The position numbers were made by a program, and so were the translations under genes. This document shows, piece after piece, positions 21,886 to 33,704 of a DNA stretch of 64,000 nt (positions are counted from its first letter, which is position 1; the number at the start of each line of letters is the position of its first letter). Origin of the DNA: Nectonema munidae (lineage: Eukaryota; Nematomorpha; Nectonematoida; Nectonematidae); the NCBI GenBank assembly GCA_030549495.1, contig JAUIRK010001040.1, forward strand, positions 372,001 to 436,000. Direction: 5' to 3'. The notes beneath the pieces were generated by a model. That model was not told the DNA's origin. It saw only the letters and a program-made list of their open reading frames with translations, and ran no database searches.

Positions 21886-24227
21886 TTGGAATTTTATCCA
21901 TTGTATCGAAGTTCCCTTAGATAAATAGAATTTCCTTTGTTATTAAACCGAATACTGTTATTTTTTGATTTCTTTCATTGTGTGTCAAAGTGATATGATA
22001 ATGGTTATAAGTAATAAATTACAATTGACATGTTTTCGTAATTCATCTCCTGTGAATATATGTAACGTATATTAGAGTGTTCTAAAAATGAAAGAAAATT
22101 TTTTTGACATTCATTTTTTCTTAGCTGCAAATATTATATTTAAACATTTGAAACAAATTAAACATTTTAAAGATTTTTCCATTAGATGTAGAGCTTATGG
22201 ATCTTTTTTTCCACGTAATTTGTATTAAATTCCACACTTTTTTTACATCTTCAAATTTACTTATATGGAAAAAATGGATTAGTTTTCTCTAAAAATTGAT
22301 CAAAAAATTCTTGAACATATAAATTCATAAAATTTCCATTTTATTATCTAATGCAAAAATGTTTATGCTCTTTCATTTTGTTTCAAATGCTTATTATATA
22401 CAACAAAAAAACCGTGATCTCGGAAATTTTTTCAACCCACATTTTATACTTGGAAAAAATTTAGAATAAACTTACATATCGTAAGTTGGCAAATTAATTT
22501 TTTGTAGATTTGGTGTTCACCTAATGCTCAAGTATGAAGTCCTCTTCCTAATGATGTTAAGTAAAATAACAGGCGTTATCTACTTACTTTATCGTGCTTC
22601 TCTTATAAATAGTCTGATCCGAAGCACTCTTCTGAACGCTGTACGGTAACGTTTTTTTAACTGGTGATGCTCCGGATAGCGTTATCAAATAAATATGATT
22701 AAACGTATATTTAGCATATTTTTTATTCGTATATTGAAAATAAATTTTGGTATAACGCTATATATACTATATAAAAGTGTTTGAATTCACCTTTAACTAA
22801 ACTTGGCTTTGAAAATTGTCGTTTTTTTGCTCACAATTGTTATAAAATTTTTCGTTTTTGTTACAGTAAAATATGGTCAACCTGTTTTTAACCCTTTGCC
22901 GAATAATGTCACAAAGTGTACTAAGAAATGAAGATTGCCTGTTCTAAATATAAAAAATAACATTAAAAAAAAGAAAGTAAACAATGTCTTCCAAAGTTTG
23001 TTCCAAAGAGTTCATACACGCATTTTTTTGTTTTATCATCTTTTGGAAAACGCGTCCTACTTTCTTTGTTCAGCCGAAATTTGGCTCGTAGTTCAACGAA
23101 TTTTTATTTTGATTTTATCTTTTTGAAATAAAGCTATTTTAAATTTGTAATTATAGCAATCAATTATATTTAATTTAGCTTAACGAATTTTTGTTCTGAT
23201 TTTATCATTTTTATTGATCTTAATGGTCAACTAGTGTGATCTGGTCAACTCGCCCCAATTTTTTTAAAATTGATTTATTAGTTAGTTGGAAAGCTTTCAA
23301 TATCTATTTTCACAGACAGTTTACTTCATAGGACTAATGAACTAACAACGGACTAAATGAATAGTGAGGATACGGGTTGGTGTTGTGGAGCGAATACTCT
23401 CGTTTAATAGAGAGTGTATACGGGTTAGTGTTGTTGGCGCGAATACTTTCTCGTTTGCGCGCGCTTTCCTTGCTATACACGAATATTTATTTAGATTGTG
23501 TGGTGCATACAACCCTCCTGCATAGTATAGTTGTGCAATGAGTCTTGTTGTAATCTCTATCATTGTGTTGTGCTGCACGAAAACTCTTCATCATCGCGAA
23601 GTTTTATTTCTCTCTCTATATATACAAAATTTTTTCATTCCTCTATCTATCTCGTCCATAAGACCGTGTAAGGAAAGGATGCTAACGATTTTAATGATTA
23701 TTACACAAAGATGATGAAGAGAATAACATTTAATAATAGTGATTAGCAGTGTCATCTATATGAAGTGTATGATGCAATGGTGCAATGAAATAAATGCAGT
23801 GCGATTTTTATCCATATTTTCCATGGATATAGAGGAAGGAGAGAAAATGAGTGAATTTAAGATGTTGTTATTATAGCATCTCTCTAATAATACGAATGTA
23901 AAGTTGTATAGCATATACATATAAAAATACTATAATGTGTATGTGTGTGTTGTGTTTAAATAAAAATTTTTTGATATCAGCATTTGTGCCAATTTTTTCC
24001 TATTTTTCTTTACTATCTTATCTCGTATATGCAAAATTTGTTTGTTTATGTTGTATAATTTTGTTATGATACCTTTTTCTAGTTTGAACCAGCAACAACC
24101 CCTTTCCCTTCTTCAAGCTCGCTTATTTATTATTTATCCTTGTTATCTTTAGCGTCAAGCCATATGATAATCTTGCAATTTTCTTTCTGTGAGGAGTGCG
24201 TCAAACATGCATTTCATGATGAGTGAC
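21886..24227. other. Mostly gene-free; GC-richer block at 23340-23690
   Basis: Most is AT-rich with no signature. Between about 23370 and 23480 CpG-containing sequence appears (GTTTGCGCGCGCTTTCC), followed by a (TC)n tract at 23609-23618. Such blocks can mark promoters or untranslated exons, but no start, splice pair or partner gene could be tied to it. Confidence 0.4.
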
Positions 24228-24269
24228 TGACATTAGATGATGATGATGATAATGATGATGATGATGATT
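24228..24269 (+). repeat. GAT/TGA trinucleotide microsatellite
   Basis: Runs of GATGATGAT with one AAT interruption immediately before the minisatellite. Confidence 0.85.
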
Positions 24270-24290
24270 GCATTCGTTCAGTCTCAAGAC

Positions 24291-24520
24291 AACTTGTCTT
24301 CAGGAGAGTTCTTCGGCCTTCAGATAACTTGTCTTCAAGAGATTTCTTCGGCCTTCAGATAACTTGTCTTGAAGAGAGTTCTTCGGCCTTAACAACTTGT
24401 CTTCAAGAGAGTTCTTCGGCCTTAACAACTTGTCTTCAAGAGAGTTCTTCGGCCTTAACAACTTGTCTTCAAGAGAGTTTTTCGGCCTCAAGACAATTCG
24501 GTCTCCAGACAACTTGGCTT
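24291..24520 (+). repeat. 33-36 bp minisatellite
   Basis: Direct units of the type AACTTGTCTTCAAGAGAGTT plus CTTCGGCCTTAAC (33 bp), with longer variants ending CTTCAGAT at the left. About six good units, then increasingly diverged units to roughly 24665. Because the unit is a multiple of three, a reading frame stays open on the minus strand (repeating RPKNSLEDKLL) and one on the plus strand. There is no sign either is a gene. Confidence 0.88.
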
Positions 24521-24665
24521 CGAGACAGTTCAGCCTCTTGTCAATTTGTTATCTGGACAATTTGGTCTCTTAATAATTTGGTTAACGATTTGGCCTCTTG
24601 ATGATTCGCTCCTTAGACAATTTGGTCTCTGGATAATTGGGTTTTTTAGACAATTTTGCCTTTTG

Positions 24666-24889
24666 AAAAATTCACATCTTTTTAGGATTAGCCTAGAAAT
24701 GCACCCCAAGAATTGTCACCCTTGAATTAACGAGTCTGTGGGAATATTTTAATTTAAAGCCCAATCTATCAATGGAAGTCACAATGCTTTTTTTATCATC
24801 ATTTTATTGGTTGGGGTCTACCTACGTCTTTCTGCTTCGGTATCTGCCCTTCCTACTTAATTCTACATTGTTTGGAGGCCGACTGTAAT
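24666..24889. other. Spacer, nothing recognised
   Basis: Unremarkable sequence between the minisatellite tail and the next inverted-repeat element. Confidence 0.5.
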
Positions 24890-25261
24890 ATTCTATTTTA
24901 ATAGGCGGTCTACAAGATCACGTTTTTTCTTACAGATGTAAAGGGAAGGACCGTTTTAAAGTCTGGTCTGAGTCAGTCCAGTTCTCATAATATCCTGGCC
25001 AGTACTGGATTATACCGTTTATAGTTATATATATGGACCGAACTACTGAAATTAAAGACTGGAACGAATTGAATTACTAGGACCTCTTTTAACCACACTG
25101 TGAACAGCTCTACATGTTTTGTATCTTGTAAAAATGGTAGGACTAAAGGATGAGAGTCATTTCACTGTGGTAGAGAGAGGAGACATTTAATAGCAAAATT
25201 AATAGGGTTGTTGAATACTGCGCAAACAATATGACATCTAGACCGCCTATCAAAGTAGAAT
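24890..25261. mobile_element. Inverted-repeat miniature element (AGGCGGTCTA type)
   Basis: Ends ATTCTATTTTAATAGGCGG at 24890 and, inverted at 25261, ATTCTACTTTGATAGGCGG; about 20 of the first 23 bases match. The interior contains repeated GGACCG/CAGTCC words. No coding frame and no clear target duplication, so the superfamily is undetermined. Confidence 0.72.
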
Positions 25262-25913
25262 CACATTTTTTTCATAATTTCCATTTTTAAATACATAGAT
25301 GTGCTTGATAAAGAAACATATGAAGCGCTATTTTATATACAGTGGACTCTAAACTTGATATTTAAATTGGGGTTGACAGATTTTTAAATTCGCAAATAGG
25401 GACAAATGTTGCCTTGGAAAAGTCAAGAACAAAATTTTTAATCCTTTCAAAATCGATCAATATGAAAAACATATGGGAGTAAATTCTTATACTAGAAAAG
25501 GGATAACCGATCATATTTGGAATTAAATATTTCAAATCTCTTTTTTTTAGGATTGTAAACCTATGAATGAAAAAGATGGATTCTTCTACATTCGTTTGTG
25601 AATTACTTGTAAAACCGGGGGACATCTAGCAATCCATAAACCTTTTTTACAGTGTTCTAAGTAGTTAGAGTCAGCGGAGTCCATTTTTTTCAATTAACTA
25701 TTTTGAGATTGTTTGACGAATAAAAAAGCTCATTGGCAGAAGCTTCATTTTCAAAACCTAAGTCCTCTCCAAAACCTTAGACTTCTCCCGTTTGTCGATT
25801 TGCTTCCGCTAAGGCTTTTTATACCCATATGTGAAAAATCAAGTAAATTTTCATTTTTTAAATTGTATTATCGCATACAAAAAGTCATTCATTCATTCAT
25901 TCATTTATAAAAG
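25262..25913. other. Spacer
   Basis: No gene or repeat recognised until an (ATTC)n run at 25886-25907, which abuts the SINE and may be its tail. Confidence 0.5.
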
Positions 25914-26053
25914 TAAAGGGTGGTGTATTTTCATCGAGAAGACACAATTGTACCTCTTGTATCGATCTATGAGGAAAGTAGGCTTGATGCGGGATCGAAC
26001 CCAAGATCTTGAGGTATTTTCAAGACAAATTGTCTAATTAATCCTTCACTCAC
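25914..26053 (-). repeat. tRNA-like SINE, family 1 (minus copy)
   Basis: Reverse complement of the 4973-5115 unit, with GGGATCGAACCC (box B complement) near 25990-26002 and the head CCTTCACTCAC at 26043-26053. Its tail side is bordered by (ATTC)n. Confidence 0.75.
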
Positions 26054-26275
26054 ACAAAATCAAACTAGAAAAAGTATACTTCGTTAAGCAGCACAAGAAT
26101 AAAATTATACAAGTTCTTCCATAAGAAAATGTTTCTAATTTTTGTAACGGGAATGAACCTTCTTGATTGTTTTACTTTGGATGTTAAATACGAGATTTGC
26201 ACAGGTTCAAGGGTTGATATTTGTGATCCGCCCGTAGACCTTGATTATTGAAATTTTTCGGCCAATAAACTAAAG

Positions 26276-26742
26276 TAGTGTTTTCCAACCAGGGGTCCAT
26301 GGACCCCTAAGGGTCCATAGAAGAATTTCAAGAGGTCCATGGAAATTCTACTTCAAACTACTTATGCTGAATCTCCTTTAATATACTTCTATTTTCCAAA
26401 TCAATATAAATATATATATTTAGAGCTTTTTTAAATAAATATTTTCTTCCCTTTTTTAAAGTTTCATATTTTGAATTTTTATATATCCTTTTTATTAGTT
26501 ACAATATTTTTGAAAAATTTATATTTTAATTGAAAAAAAATTTTATTCACATTTTATGTCAGGCTTTACGCTTTCTCTGATTTCATATGAATAACCATAC
26601 GATTTAATCAGATGACTAGAATCATCTTTGCATAAAAATCTTTGATTAATTTTGTTGGCTCAATCTATTCTGTTGTAGTGGTCCACAGGTAAAAAAGTGA
26701 CTGGAAAAGGGGGAACGGGATAAAAAAGGTTGGGAACCACTG
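26276..26742 (+). mobile_element. Charlie-like hAT miniature element with exact target duplication
   Basis: Starts TAGTGTTTTCCAACCAGGGG and ends AGGTTGGGAACCACTG, i.e. CAGTGGTTCCCAACC-type inverted repeats. Perfect 8-bp duplication AACTAAAG at 26268-26275 and 26743-26750. 467 bp, no coding content. Related elements lie at 21568, 62054 and 62506. Confidence 0.93.
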
Positions 26743-26750
26743 AACTAAAG

Positions 26751-29463
26751 AGTTTGCTCTAAGCCTCAATCCGTGTTTTCTATGATAAAATATTTTTGCG
26801 CTTTACATTATAAATTGAATAAGTTTTTTATCGATGCATTTTTCAATAAAAAGAAACGTATTTTACTAGTCTCTCTATCCCATAAAAATTATTGACTACT
26901 TCTTTGTAAAATTCTAATTTTAAAGGGTTTCTTCATTTAGGGCAATTTTTCTTTTATTTGAATTTTTGCTTTAAAATATCAATAATCTCACAATTCTTGC
27001 GCTAATTTTTAACTGCTCTTGATAACTATTTTGAAAAATATAAATTAACGCCGATGTAAATCAATGTAGCAGCTGGCATATATAATTATCTTTTTTTTGG
27101 AAAAAATATTATAAAAGTTGGTTGGAAGGAAAAAGCAAGATTCTCCAAAACTTAAATAGAAATTAAAATAAATGTTTCGAACGATTTTTTATAAAAAAAT
27201 CTTTAATTAATGATAAAACCCTTTTGCAAATGCTATAAACTAATTAGCGCCTGTGGCTTTGATAGTCGCATGTTTTCGGTTCGAATCGAGCAGCGAATCT
27301 TTTTTGTTTATACTTCGGTACATGCAGCGCCATGGTTGTGTCTCCTTACAGGGGTGGGGAGTTAGAGTTTGTGTAGCTGGAGATTTTGAAGGAATGGGAT
27401 CCGTGTTGGTTTTTTAAGTATAAAAAATAATTTTTTTGAGTAATCACTGTTTCTCAAAATTTTCTATTTCGTGGCACACTTAATGTCGTACAATGTGTAA
27501 AATGGCGTCTTATCATGATACAATTTATGATACTTTCAATATTCATTTGTTTATTAACAAAAATCTTGATTCTTTCATGAAAAAATTAAACAACAAGACA
27601 CTTATATTTAGAATATAAAATTTTTAAAAAATTTCGCATATAAATCCGAAAGCTTCTTCATAATACAAAATGATATTACAGTATACTCTCTACTTGCCAA
27701 TAGCAACAACTTTCTTGTAATCTTGTTTTTGCATTATTGTGTTATCATGAAGATTGCAAGTATAAATCCCAATTCCTCGATTCGACACGTTAGCTCCAAC
27801 AATTTTTGATTCAATAGTTTTAAGTTGTTTTTAAGCGACTCAGCAGTCCTGTTTTTAAAAGAAAAAAGCAATTTGGTGACCCGCGTTGCGATGTCCATCG
27901 CAATATATTCAACCCCTACTCCAAATACTATCAAAATTTAAATATGTACCCTTACTTCCCGCTTCGGACAAAGAAGGCTCAGTGCTCGTTCCTACAAAAA
28001 TTAAATCTATTTTATTTTCATTATTTCTATCTAGGTTATAATTTTATTTATACTATATCTTCAACTCTGACTCATAAATTTCATTTAACACTAACTTCAA
28101 CACCGTAACCCTTGTATTTTAAATCCCTACCAGTTGTGACTCTACCTAACTAACTAAGTTGTTTACGAAATCTCTCATAGCCCTCGAGAAATCATGCTTT
28201 CCTTATCGACGAAGTCTCATTTTTCTTAACGTATCCTTGATTATTAAAGAAAAAATTGGTTCTCTTCTCAAACATTTATATCATTTGTTCATTACATAAA
28301 AATAATAGCTTTGCTTTTATGACATTTACTTCAAAGCCTTTTATAGCTTCCCTGACATTTACTTCAAAGCTTTTTATAGCTTTCCTGACATTAAATTTGC
28401 TTAGTATTCACAAGATGATAATGAAATGATAAAATAAAAATTTTGTGCTTCTTCATTTTTATTAGATATAAGAGTATCCAAAAATGTGAGTTAGAAGGTG
28501 GGGAGAAGTTTTTTTTTATAGCAAAACGACTATGGAAATGTAGCACAATATTAGAAATGCATGTTTTGAAAACAATGCCAATTTGTCTTTGTCTTATGTG
28601 TCAATCAAAACTCAGACAATATAAAGCATTAATCTTATACGCGATTATGTAACTTGCACAGAAAAGATCTCATCAATATCCATTTAATCCTGCTTCAAGA
28701 AAAGCAAAGCTGTAAAAGAGTGTCGATAGAAACCAGAAAGCTGAGACATTGTCTGAAGCTGGTTTTAAACTATTTCATCGAATAAAGAATCAAATCCAAA
28801 AAAATTTGAACATTTTCAATTTTGCTTCTGGAACATGGCCAATTTGAACTTTTGCTTTTTTTACTTCTTATTTCTTTCTTACCTTGGACAAATGGCAGTG
28901 CTTTTTTTTTCTTTTTGTTTTTTAAAAAAAAATCACCTTAAGAAATTGGGTTCTTTTACGAAAGTGAAGAAATTTCAGATGAAAGAAAAGAGATGAATTG
29001 AAAACAGATATGGAAGAATTTAAAATGAAAACTTGAATTGCTTTAATTAAAAAAAATGAATTAATATTTGTCTTTGGAGTGCATAAAGGTAGTAGGATGA
29101 TGATGCATAACATTTTTAAAAACTTAATAAATTGAACACCAAATCTCCACTTCTGATCTCGACCAAAGAAGAAGAGTCACTTCATATAATTTTTTTTTAA
29201 AAAAGATCCCTACTTCGACTCCCATCTCTTTTGATTCTTCGACTTCACTAGACTCCAGCTTATGATACCTCGGAATTCATTCACCTGCATATGTATGCGT
29301 ATATTTTGTAACATCATTTCTAACAAAAAATATATATAATTCCTCATTTTCCAATTAAATTTTACGATATTTGTATTTCTTTGCATTAATTTGTCAATAT
29401 TAAAAAATCTATATTATTGATATTTTAAAGCAACAACCACCTAAAATATTTAAATCAATTTTA
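26751..29463. other. Gene-free region with one tRNA-like stretch
   Basis: GCGCCTGTGGCTTTGATAG and GGTTCGAATC near 27246-27292 look like a tRNA-derived SINE head; it does not fold as a complete tRNA by eye. The rest is AT-rich with no recognised gene, including small open frames at 27734-27934 and 28443-28652. Confidence 0.45.
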
Positions 29464-29568
29464 ATGTCGCAAAAATACGTCCCGACTGTTCAAAAATCCA
29501 AGGGAACATTGACCACAATAAATAATTCATTTTTGTGTATCTTATTTTGGAATGCCTTTCTTTTTAGT

Positions 29569-30006
29569 ACAAGCAAGGATAAAGTAAAGCCAAGTGAAAA
29601 GCAAAACCTTTTTGCATCTCCCTACGATTTCAAGGATGATGAAGTTGATGACGATGACTACGATGAACAAGGAGAAAAAGCTGGCTCTCGCATCAGAAAG
29701 ATGGATCCTCACAGTTATTCTATAAATCTGTCAATCAAAAACAGCAATAACAACAGAACTAAGTCTTATGCCGCGTCTAAAGATAAACATGCTAATGACG
29801 GCGACGACGATGATGATGTTCATGAAGGTGAAGCAAAGGCAGAACACCTATCAAATCCAAACATCTTTTCTCCAACTTCATCACCAACATCTTTTAATCG
29901 CTTCAACTTTCTTCACGTAAGAAACTTAGATTTTACTCATAACCGCAGCAAGTCGGAACCCGGAAACCCAGAATTTGAAAACGTGACGTGTCTATGGGAA
30001 CGATAA
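29569..30006 (+). CDS. Asp/Ser/Asn-rich open frame, possible host exon
   Basis: I do not recognise this protein. Coding-like sequence starts right after a good acceptor (CTTTCTTTTTAG ending at 29568) and stays open for about 145 codons to TAA. It contains acidic runs (DDEVDDDDYDEQ, DGDDDDDVHEG), MDPHSYSINLSIKNSNNN, the Ser/Pro-rich IFSPTSSPTSFNRF, and a C-terminus SKSEPGNPEFENVTCLWER. The last residues look like the beginning of a C2H2 finger (CLWE-C), but no second cysteine follows before the stop. A partial diverged copy occurs at 33334-33436. An ATG lies upstream at 29464, but the acceptor makes an internal exon start more likely. It could be an exon of an unidentified gene or a retro- or Helitron-copied fragment. 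Confidence 0.45.
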   Translation, partial: TSKDKVKPSEKQNLFASPYDFKDDEVDDDDYDEQGEKAGSRIRKMDPHSYSINLSIKNSNNNRTKSYAASKDKHANDGDDDDDVHEGEAKAEHLSNPNIFSPTSSPTSFNRFNFLHVRNLDFTHNRSKSEPGNPEFENVTCLWER

Positions 30007-31044
30007 CTAAGAACTAGGATAAACACACGGAAACAAATTCCTGAATATTGTGACACTGGTATCGAAAAAATAAGTCTGGGAACAAAAAAAACACGGTTAG
30101 AAAACTTTTTTAATATTTCGAACACAATGGTGTTCGTATTCATAAAAATGACATTTTAAAGAAAGAAATAACAGAATGACTTATATTTTTAAGACCGACT
30201 CCTGCCAAAAATCAGGCGAATAAAACAGTTTGACTTGAAAATAATTGAGTTTCATTTTTTTGAAGTCTGACTTGTGGGATAGATAAAATAAACTTTGATG
30301 AATACAAATAACTTTTTTTTATCTCGTTTCATTCAAAAGTTATGTTAGAATATATATATATATTTTATGCAATTTATATTAATTTCCATTGAAATTAGAT
30401 TTCTTCTTAATTTTCAATATCATTTAAGTAAGAAACAGGCAAAAATGGGATAAAACTGGATTTAAAAAACATATTACAATATATCATAGATTAAATGCCT
30501 TCTAACTCGTAATAAATAAGAAACACGTCCTACCTTTTGATGTTCGAATGGGGTTGTGTTGAATTTTGGAAAACAGTAAAAAAAACCCAAAAGTGTTTAG
30601 CATGATAATTAACCTGGGAGTGCTTTAGCAAAATAACAAAAGGATTTCATGCGGTTGCCGACATTGCGTGAAGAGACCACTCAAAAAACATCTGAAAAGC
30701 ATGTTCATGAAATGAAATGATGAATTTTCTTGAAGATAAGGGCGATTAAAGGAAGAAATAAAGGGGTATTGTGGAGGATTGCGTGAAAAAGCCCATTAGC
30801 ATAATTATAAAATTAATGTACCCACAGATGTAACTAGGGTGTTAGTAACAACATTATCTAGATACATGATATGGGGCGATTGGAGGCGGACACGAGCATC
30901 AAAAATTAAAATGTAGAAATTAAAGGATGAAATAATGATTTTATCTCTTGACAACACCCTTTTATAGCAAAACAAAGGTTATATAATGAAAACAACAATT
31001 ATTATTGGTCTCTTTGGAGAAAGCGATCCCATCGTTTAATTTTG
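30007..31044. other. Gene-free AT-rich region
   Basis: No coding block recognised. Contains scattered A/T runs and a (TA)n near 30351-30362. Confidence 0.5.
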
Positions 31045-31048
31045 TTAA

Positions 31049-31178
31049 CCCATTTACGACCAATGTTCCTATTTTGGAACAAGTAATTTCATCTTCGTCT
31101 GCTTTTTTCAATGACTTTGAATATAAATCGTCTGCGTTTTTTTAAGATATCGCCTGCTTTGCTTGGTCTTAAATGGGA
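31049..31178. mobile_element. TTAA miniature element, complete (subfamily B)
   Basis: TTAA flanks at 31045-31048 and 31179-31182. Ends CCCATTTACGACCAATGTTCC and, inverted, TCCCATTTAAGACCAAGC. Subterminal hairpin TGTTCC...GGAACA. 130 bp. Confidence 0.85.
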
Positions 31179-31192
31179 TTAAAAATGTTTCT

Positions 31193-31522
31193 ATCTTTAA
31201 TAAGAAAGCAACTATAAAAAATTACTCATTGCTAAGAGAAACTAAAATAAAAAATATATACCCTGGTAAAATCGGGAGTGTTAGCACAGAAATTGAAAGA
31301 ATCAAACAGATAAATGAGCTTATAAGCACAAAAAGTATAGTTGTTACAAGCTACGTTTGTTACCTGAATTTTAGCACAAGCATACACGTAAACATACGGG
31401 TAGTGCCCAATTTGGCCAAATCAAGTAAAAATGCCTGGCTACGTTACTGCATGCGAGGCTTCGATTACACAAGGCCTTTGGTTCGAATCCAGTATTAGGC
31501 CTTTTTTGCTCATTCTTCTAGA
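31193..31522 (+). repeat. 330-bp interspersed repeat with tRNA-like 3' module, copy 1
   Basis: Begins ATCTTTAATAAGAAAGCAAC and ends CTCATTCTTCTAGA. The last 90 bp contain GCCTGGCTACGTTACTGC and GGTTCGAATCC, resembling polymerase III promoter boxes, so it may be a composite SINE. A second copy (32912-33242) differs at only a handful of positions; a third, strongly diverged copy is at 53696-53890. An open frame spans it but is not conserved between copies. Confidence 0.85.
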
Positions 31523-32469
31523 AAAATGGTGCAAGAGTAGTAGTGCCTTCTCGACGTCTTCTTGTTGAAAAGTGTCTTCAGATATTGAGATTCCATCTTT
31601 ATTTTGCATAATATTTATCATTGAAATTTTGAAAAGTTTTTTTCAAATTACACACTTTTTATTTATTAAAAGTTGAAGAAGTAACCAGGCTGAAATAGTA
31701 ACGTTTGCGCGAGTAAACACTCTTTCCCGCAATGAGAAGTAAAGAAAAGTTGTGTGAGAAGAGTAGTACAAGTGTGTTTTATCTGTCGAGTAGGTGCTAA
31801 AAGGTTCTTTAGTGAGATATGCTTTGTGTAATGTGTGTGATATTGTGCATGTGTATACAATGGATGTCTGTTATTGGTAGGGATTATGTTTGTTTGTAAA
31901 TTTATTCAAAATTTAGATATATATGGGTTAATTCTATGCGTCGTTTGATGGAACTTTTTTGGAAAATCTAAGAACCAAACTTGTAATTTTCAAAGTTTTT
32001 TATTCAATTCGGATGTTATTTTTGTTTTTAGTTTTTCAATGATCGTATTATTTTCACTTTTGGCATTTCTTTGCTTGAATTTTGAGATGAGATTTTGATG
32101 CTGACGTAGTTGGAGGTATAGTAGGTTTTATAGTTTCGTCTATGTATGTAGCAGAGCAGTTTTGACAAGACATTTTCTATACACGCGTTTTGTTATAAAC
32201 TTTTCAGGATTTCTTGTAGGGTGGGGAGTTAAGTGTAATTTTAAGAAATAATTAACTCTTTGTATGCCATATGGGGATGGGATTTTTTTATTTATTGAAA
32301 AAATGTTTATCAAAATGATTGCTATGCAATATTTTTTTGGGCTTGTTAACAAAATTTTTAAAGTTATTAAAACTAAGCTCTTTAAATTTTTCATATTTGT
32401 TACTTTTCTTCATATTTTTTATGCTCTCTTCAAAATTGTTTACGAACCTTTTTCTGTAGATCAATTACT
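31523..32469. other. Spacer, nothing firm
   Basis: Between the two 330-bp repeats. Less AT-rich around 31680-31860, with GTTTGCGCGAGTAAACAC, but no gene signature on either strand. Confidence 0.45.
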
Positions 32470-32661
32470 TCATTTTCAGAATTTTGAGCGAATATGGCCA
32501 AAGTTTAAAGCTATTGGTTCTTCATCTCCACTATCTTCGTCAGTCACCAGGGGTTTCATTCAGGGGAGTACCACAAATTGTAAGAAGACAATTTCTCTTT
32601 CGTTATCTTCACATTCGAGTTTTTCAATAACACTGAAAAAAGTCCCTTTACTAGGAGCCAT
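32470..32661 (-). pseudogene. piggyBac transposase N-terminal fragment
   Basis: On the minus strand, MAPSKGTFFSVIEKLECED starts at 32661, then a stop, then PLVTDEDSGDEEPIALNFG. The VTDEDSGDE motif is typical of the acidic N-terminus of piggyBac-family transposases. The catalytic part is not present nearby and further stops follow. Family assignment rests on this short motif only. Confidence 0.5.
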
Positions 32662-32911
32662 TTTTTAAGTTGAGAAAAACAAACAATTAATTTTTAATTT
32701 TAATAATAATTAAAATATTGAGAAAAAAAATGAAATTGATTTACAAAGTTTTTCGTTAAAAGCTAGTCTTTTTTATAAAAGGTTTTTTTTTCTGCTTAAC
32801 TTAGTGGATTCAAACCCTTCAAATAAAAATATGATTTAAGAAACAAGGATAAATTTTTTTTCAAACAAATGTGACCTATGCTGTGAATTGCTTTGATTTG
32901 GGTGCTAATAT

Positions 32912-33242
32912 ATCTTTAATAAGAAAGCAACTATAAAAAATTACTCATTGCTAAGAGAAACTAAAATAAAAAATATATACCCTGGTAAAATCAGGAATGT
33001 TAGCACAGAAATTGAAAGAATCAAACAGATAAAGGAGCGTATAAACACAAAAAGTAGAGTTGTTACAAGCTACGTTTGTTACCTGAATTTTAGCACAAGC
33101 ATACACGTAAACATACGGGGTAGTGCCCAATTTGGCCAAATCAAGTAAAAATGCCTGGCTACGTTACTGCATGCGAGGCTTCGATTACACAAGGGCTTTG
33201 GTTCGAATCCAGTATTAGGCCTTTTTTGCTCATTCTTCTAGA
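32912..33242 (+). repeat. 330-bp interspersed repeat, copy 2
   Basis: Near-identical direct copy of 31193-31522, 1.7 kb downstream. Both copies end at CTTCTAGA and then diverge completely, which fixes the repeat boundary. Confidence 0.9.
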
Positions 33243-33333
33243 TCATTCATTCTTGATGCATCTACATCAAAATTTGATCTATTTACCGTACTATATGATC
33301 TACAATTTAAAAATTTGAACTACAATAATTGCT

Positions 33334-33436
33334 TCAGAAAGATGGATCCTCACAGTTATTCTATAAATCTATCAATTAAAAACTAATAAGACTAAGTCCT
33401 ATCCCGCGTCTAAAGACAAGCATTCAAATTACGACA
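33334..33436 (+). pseudogene. Partial copy of the Asp-rich open frame
   Basis: TCAGAAAGATGGATCCTCAC and the following ~100 bp align with 29693-29800 with about ten substitutions and an 8-base gap; the frame then meets a stop (TAA after AATTAAAAAC). It is a fragment copied from, or sharing a source with, the 29569-30006 frame, and it abuts Helitron sequence. Confidence 0.75.
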
Positions 33437-33442
33437 AAAAGA

Positions 33443-33640
33443 TATTTACTTTTTATAATTAAGAGAATTAAGTTACCTGTTCCTGTTTTAGATCATGCAA
33501 CGTGTAATATCGAACCAAATAGCAAACCTGCGGGATTTCTCCGTAAACAAGATATCATAATTTTTAACGAAGCTAGCATGATTCCTAAATACGCCCTTGT
33601 AGCCATTGATAAAATACTTAGAGATATCTGTAAGTAACAC
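33443..33640 (+). pseudogene. Helitron (PIF1-like) helicase fragment
   Basis: The frame reads RIKLPVPVLDHATCNIEPNS, GFLRKQDIIIFNEASMIPK and YALVAIDKILRDICK then TAA. The LPVP...T-NI, II-(W)DEASM and KYAL-A-D-LLRDI motifs are those of the helicase domain of Helitron rolling-circle transposons. The Walker B Asp (usually DEASM) is Asn here. Only about 60 of roughly 1,400 residues are present, so it is a dead fragment. Confidence 0.8.
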
Positions 33641-33704
33641 TTATTCATGTTGCTTCAATGAAAAGACAAAGAAATAAAATATGTTTAGGGTTTAATTGGT
33701 AATT

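Noticed and set aside
24300-24601. Open frames with repeated RPKNSLEDKLL or SSALTTCLQE peptides
   Set aside because: Explained by a 33-bp minisatellite; no start context, splice sites or homologous protein.
27246-27292. Possible tRNA gene
   Set aside because: GGTTCGAATC box present, but no full cloverleaf by eye.
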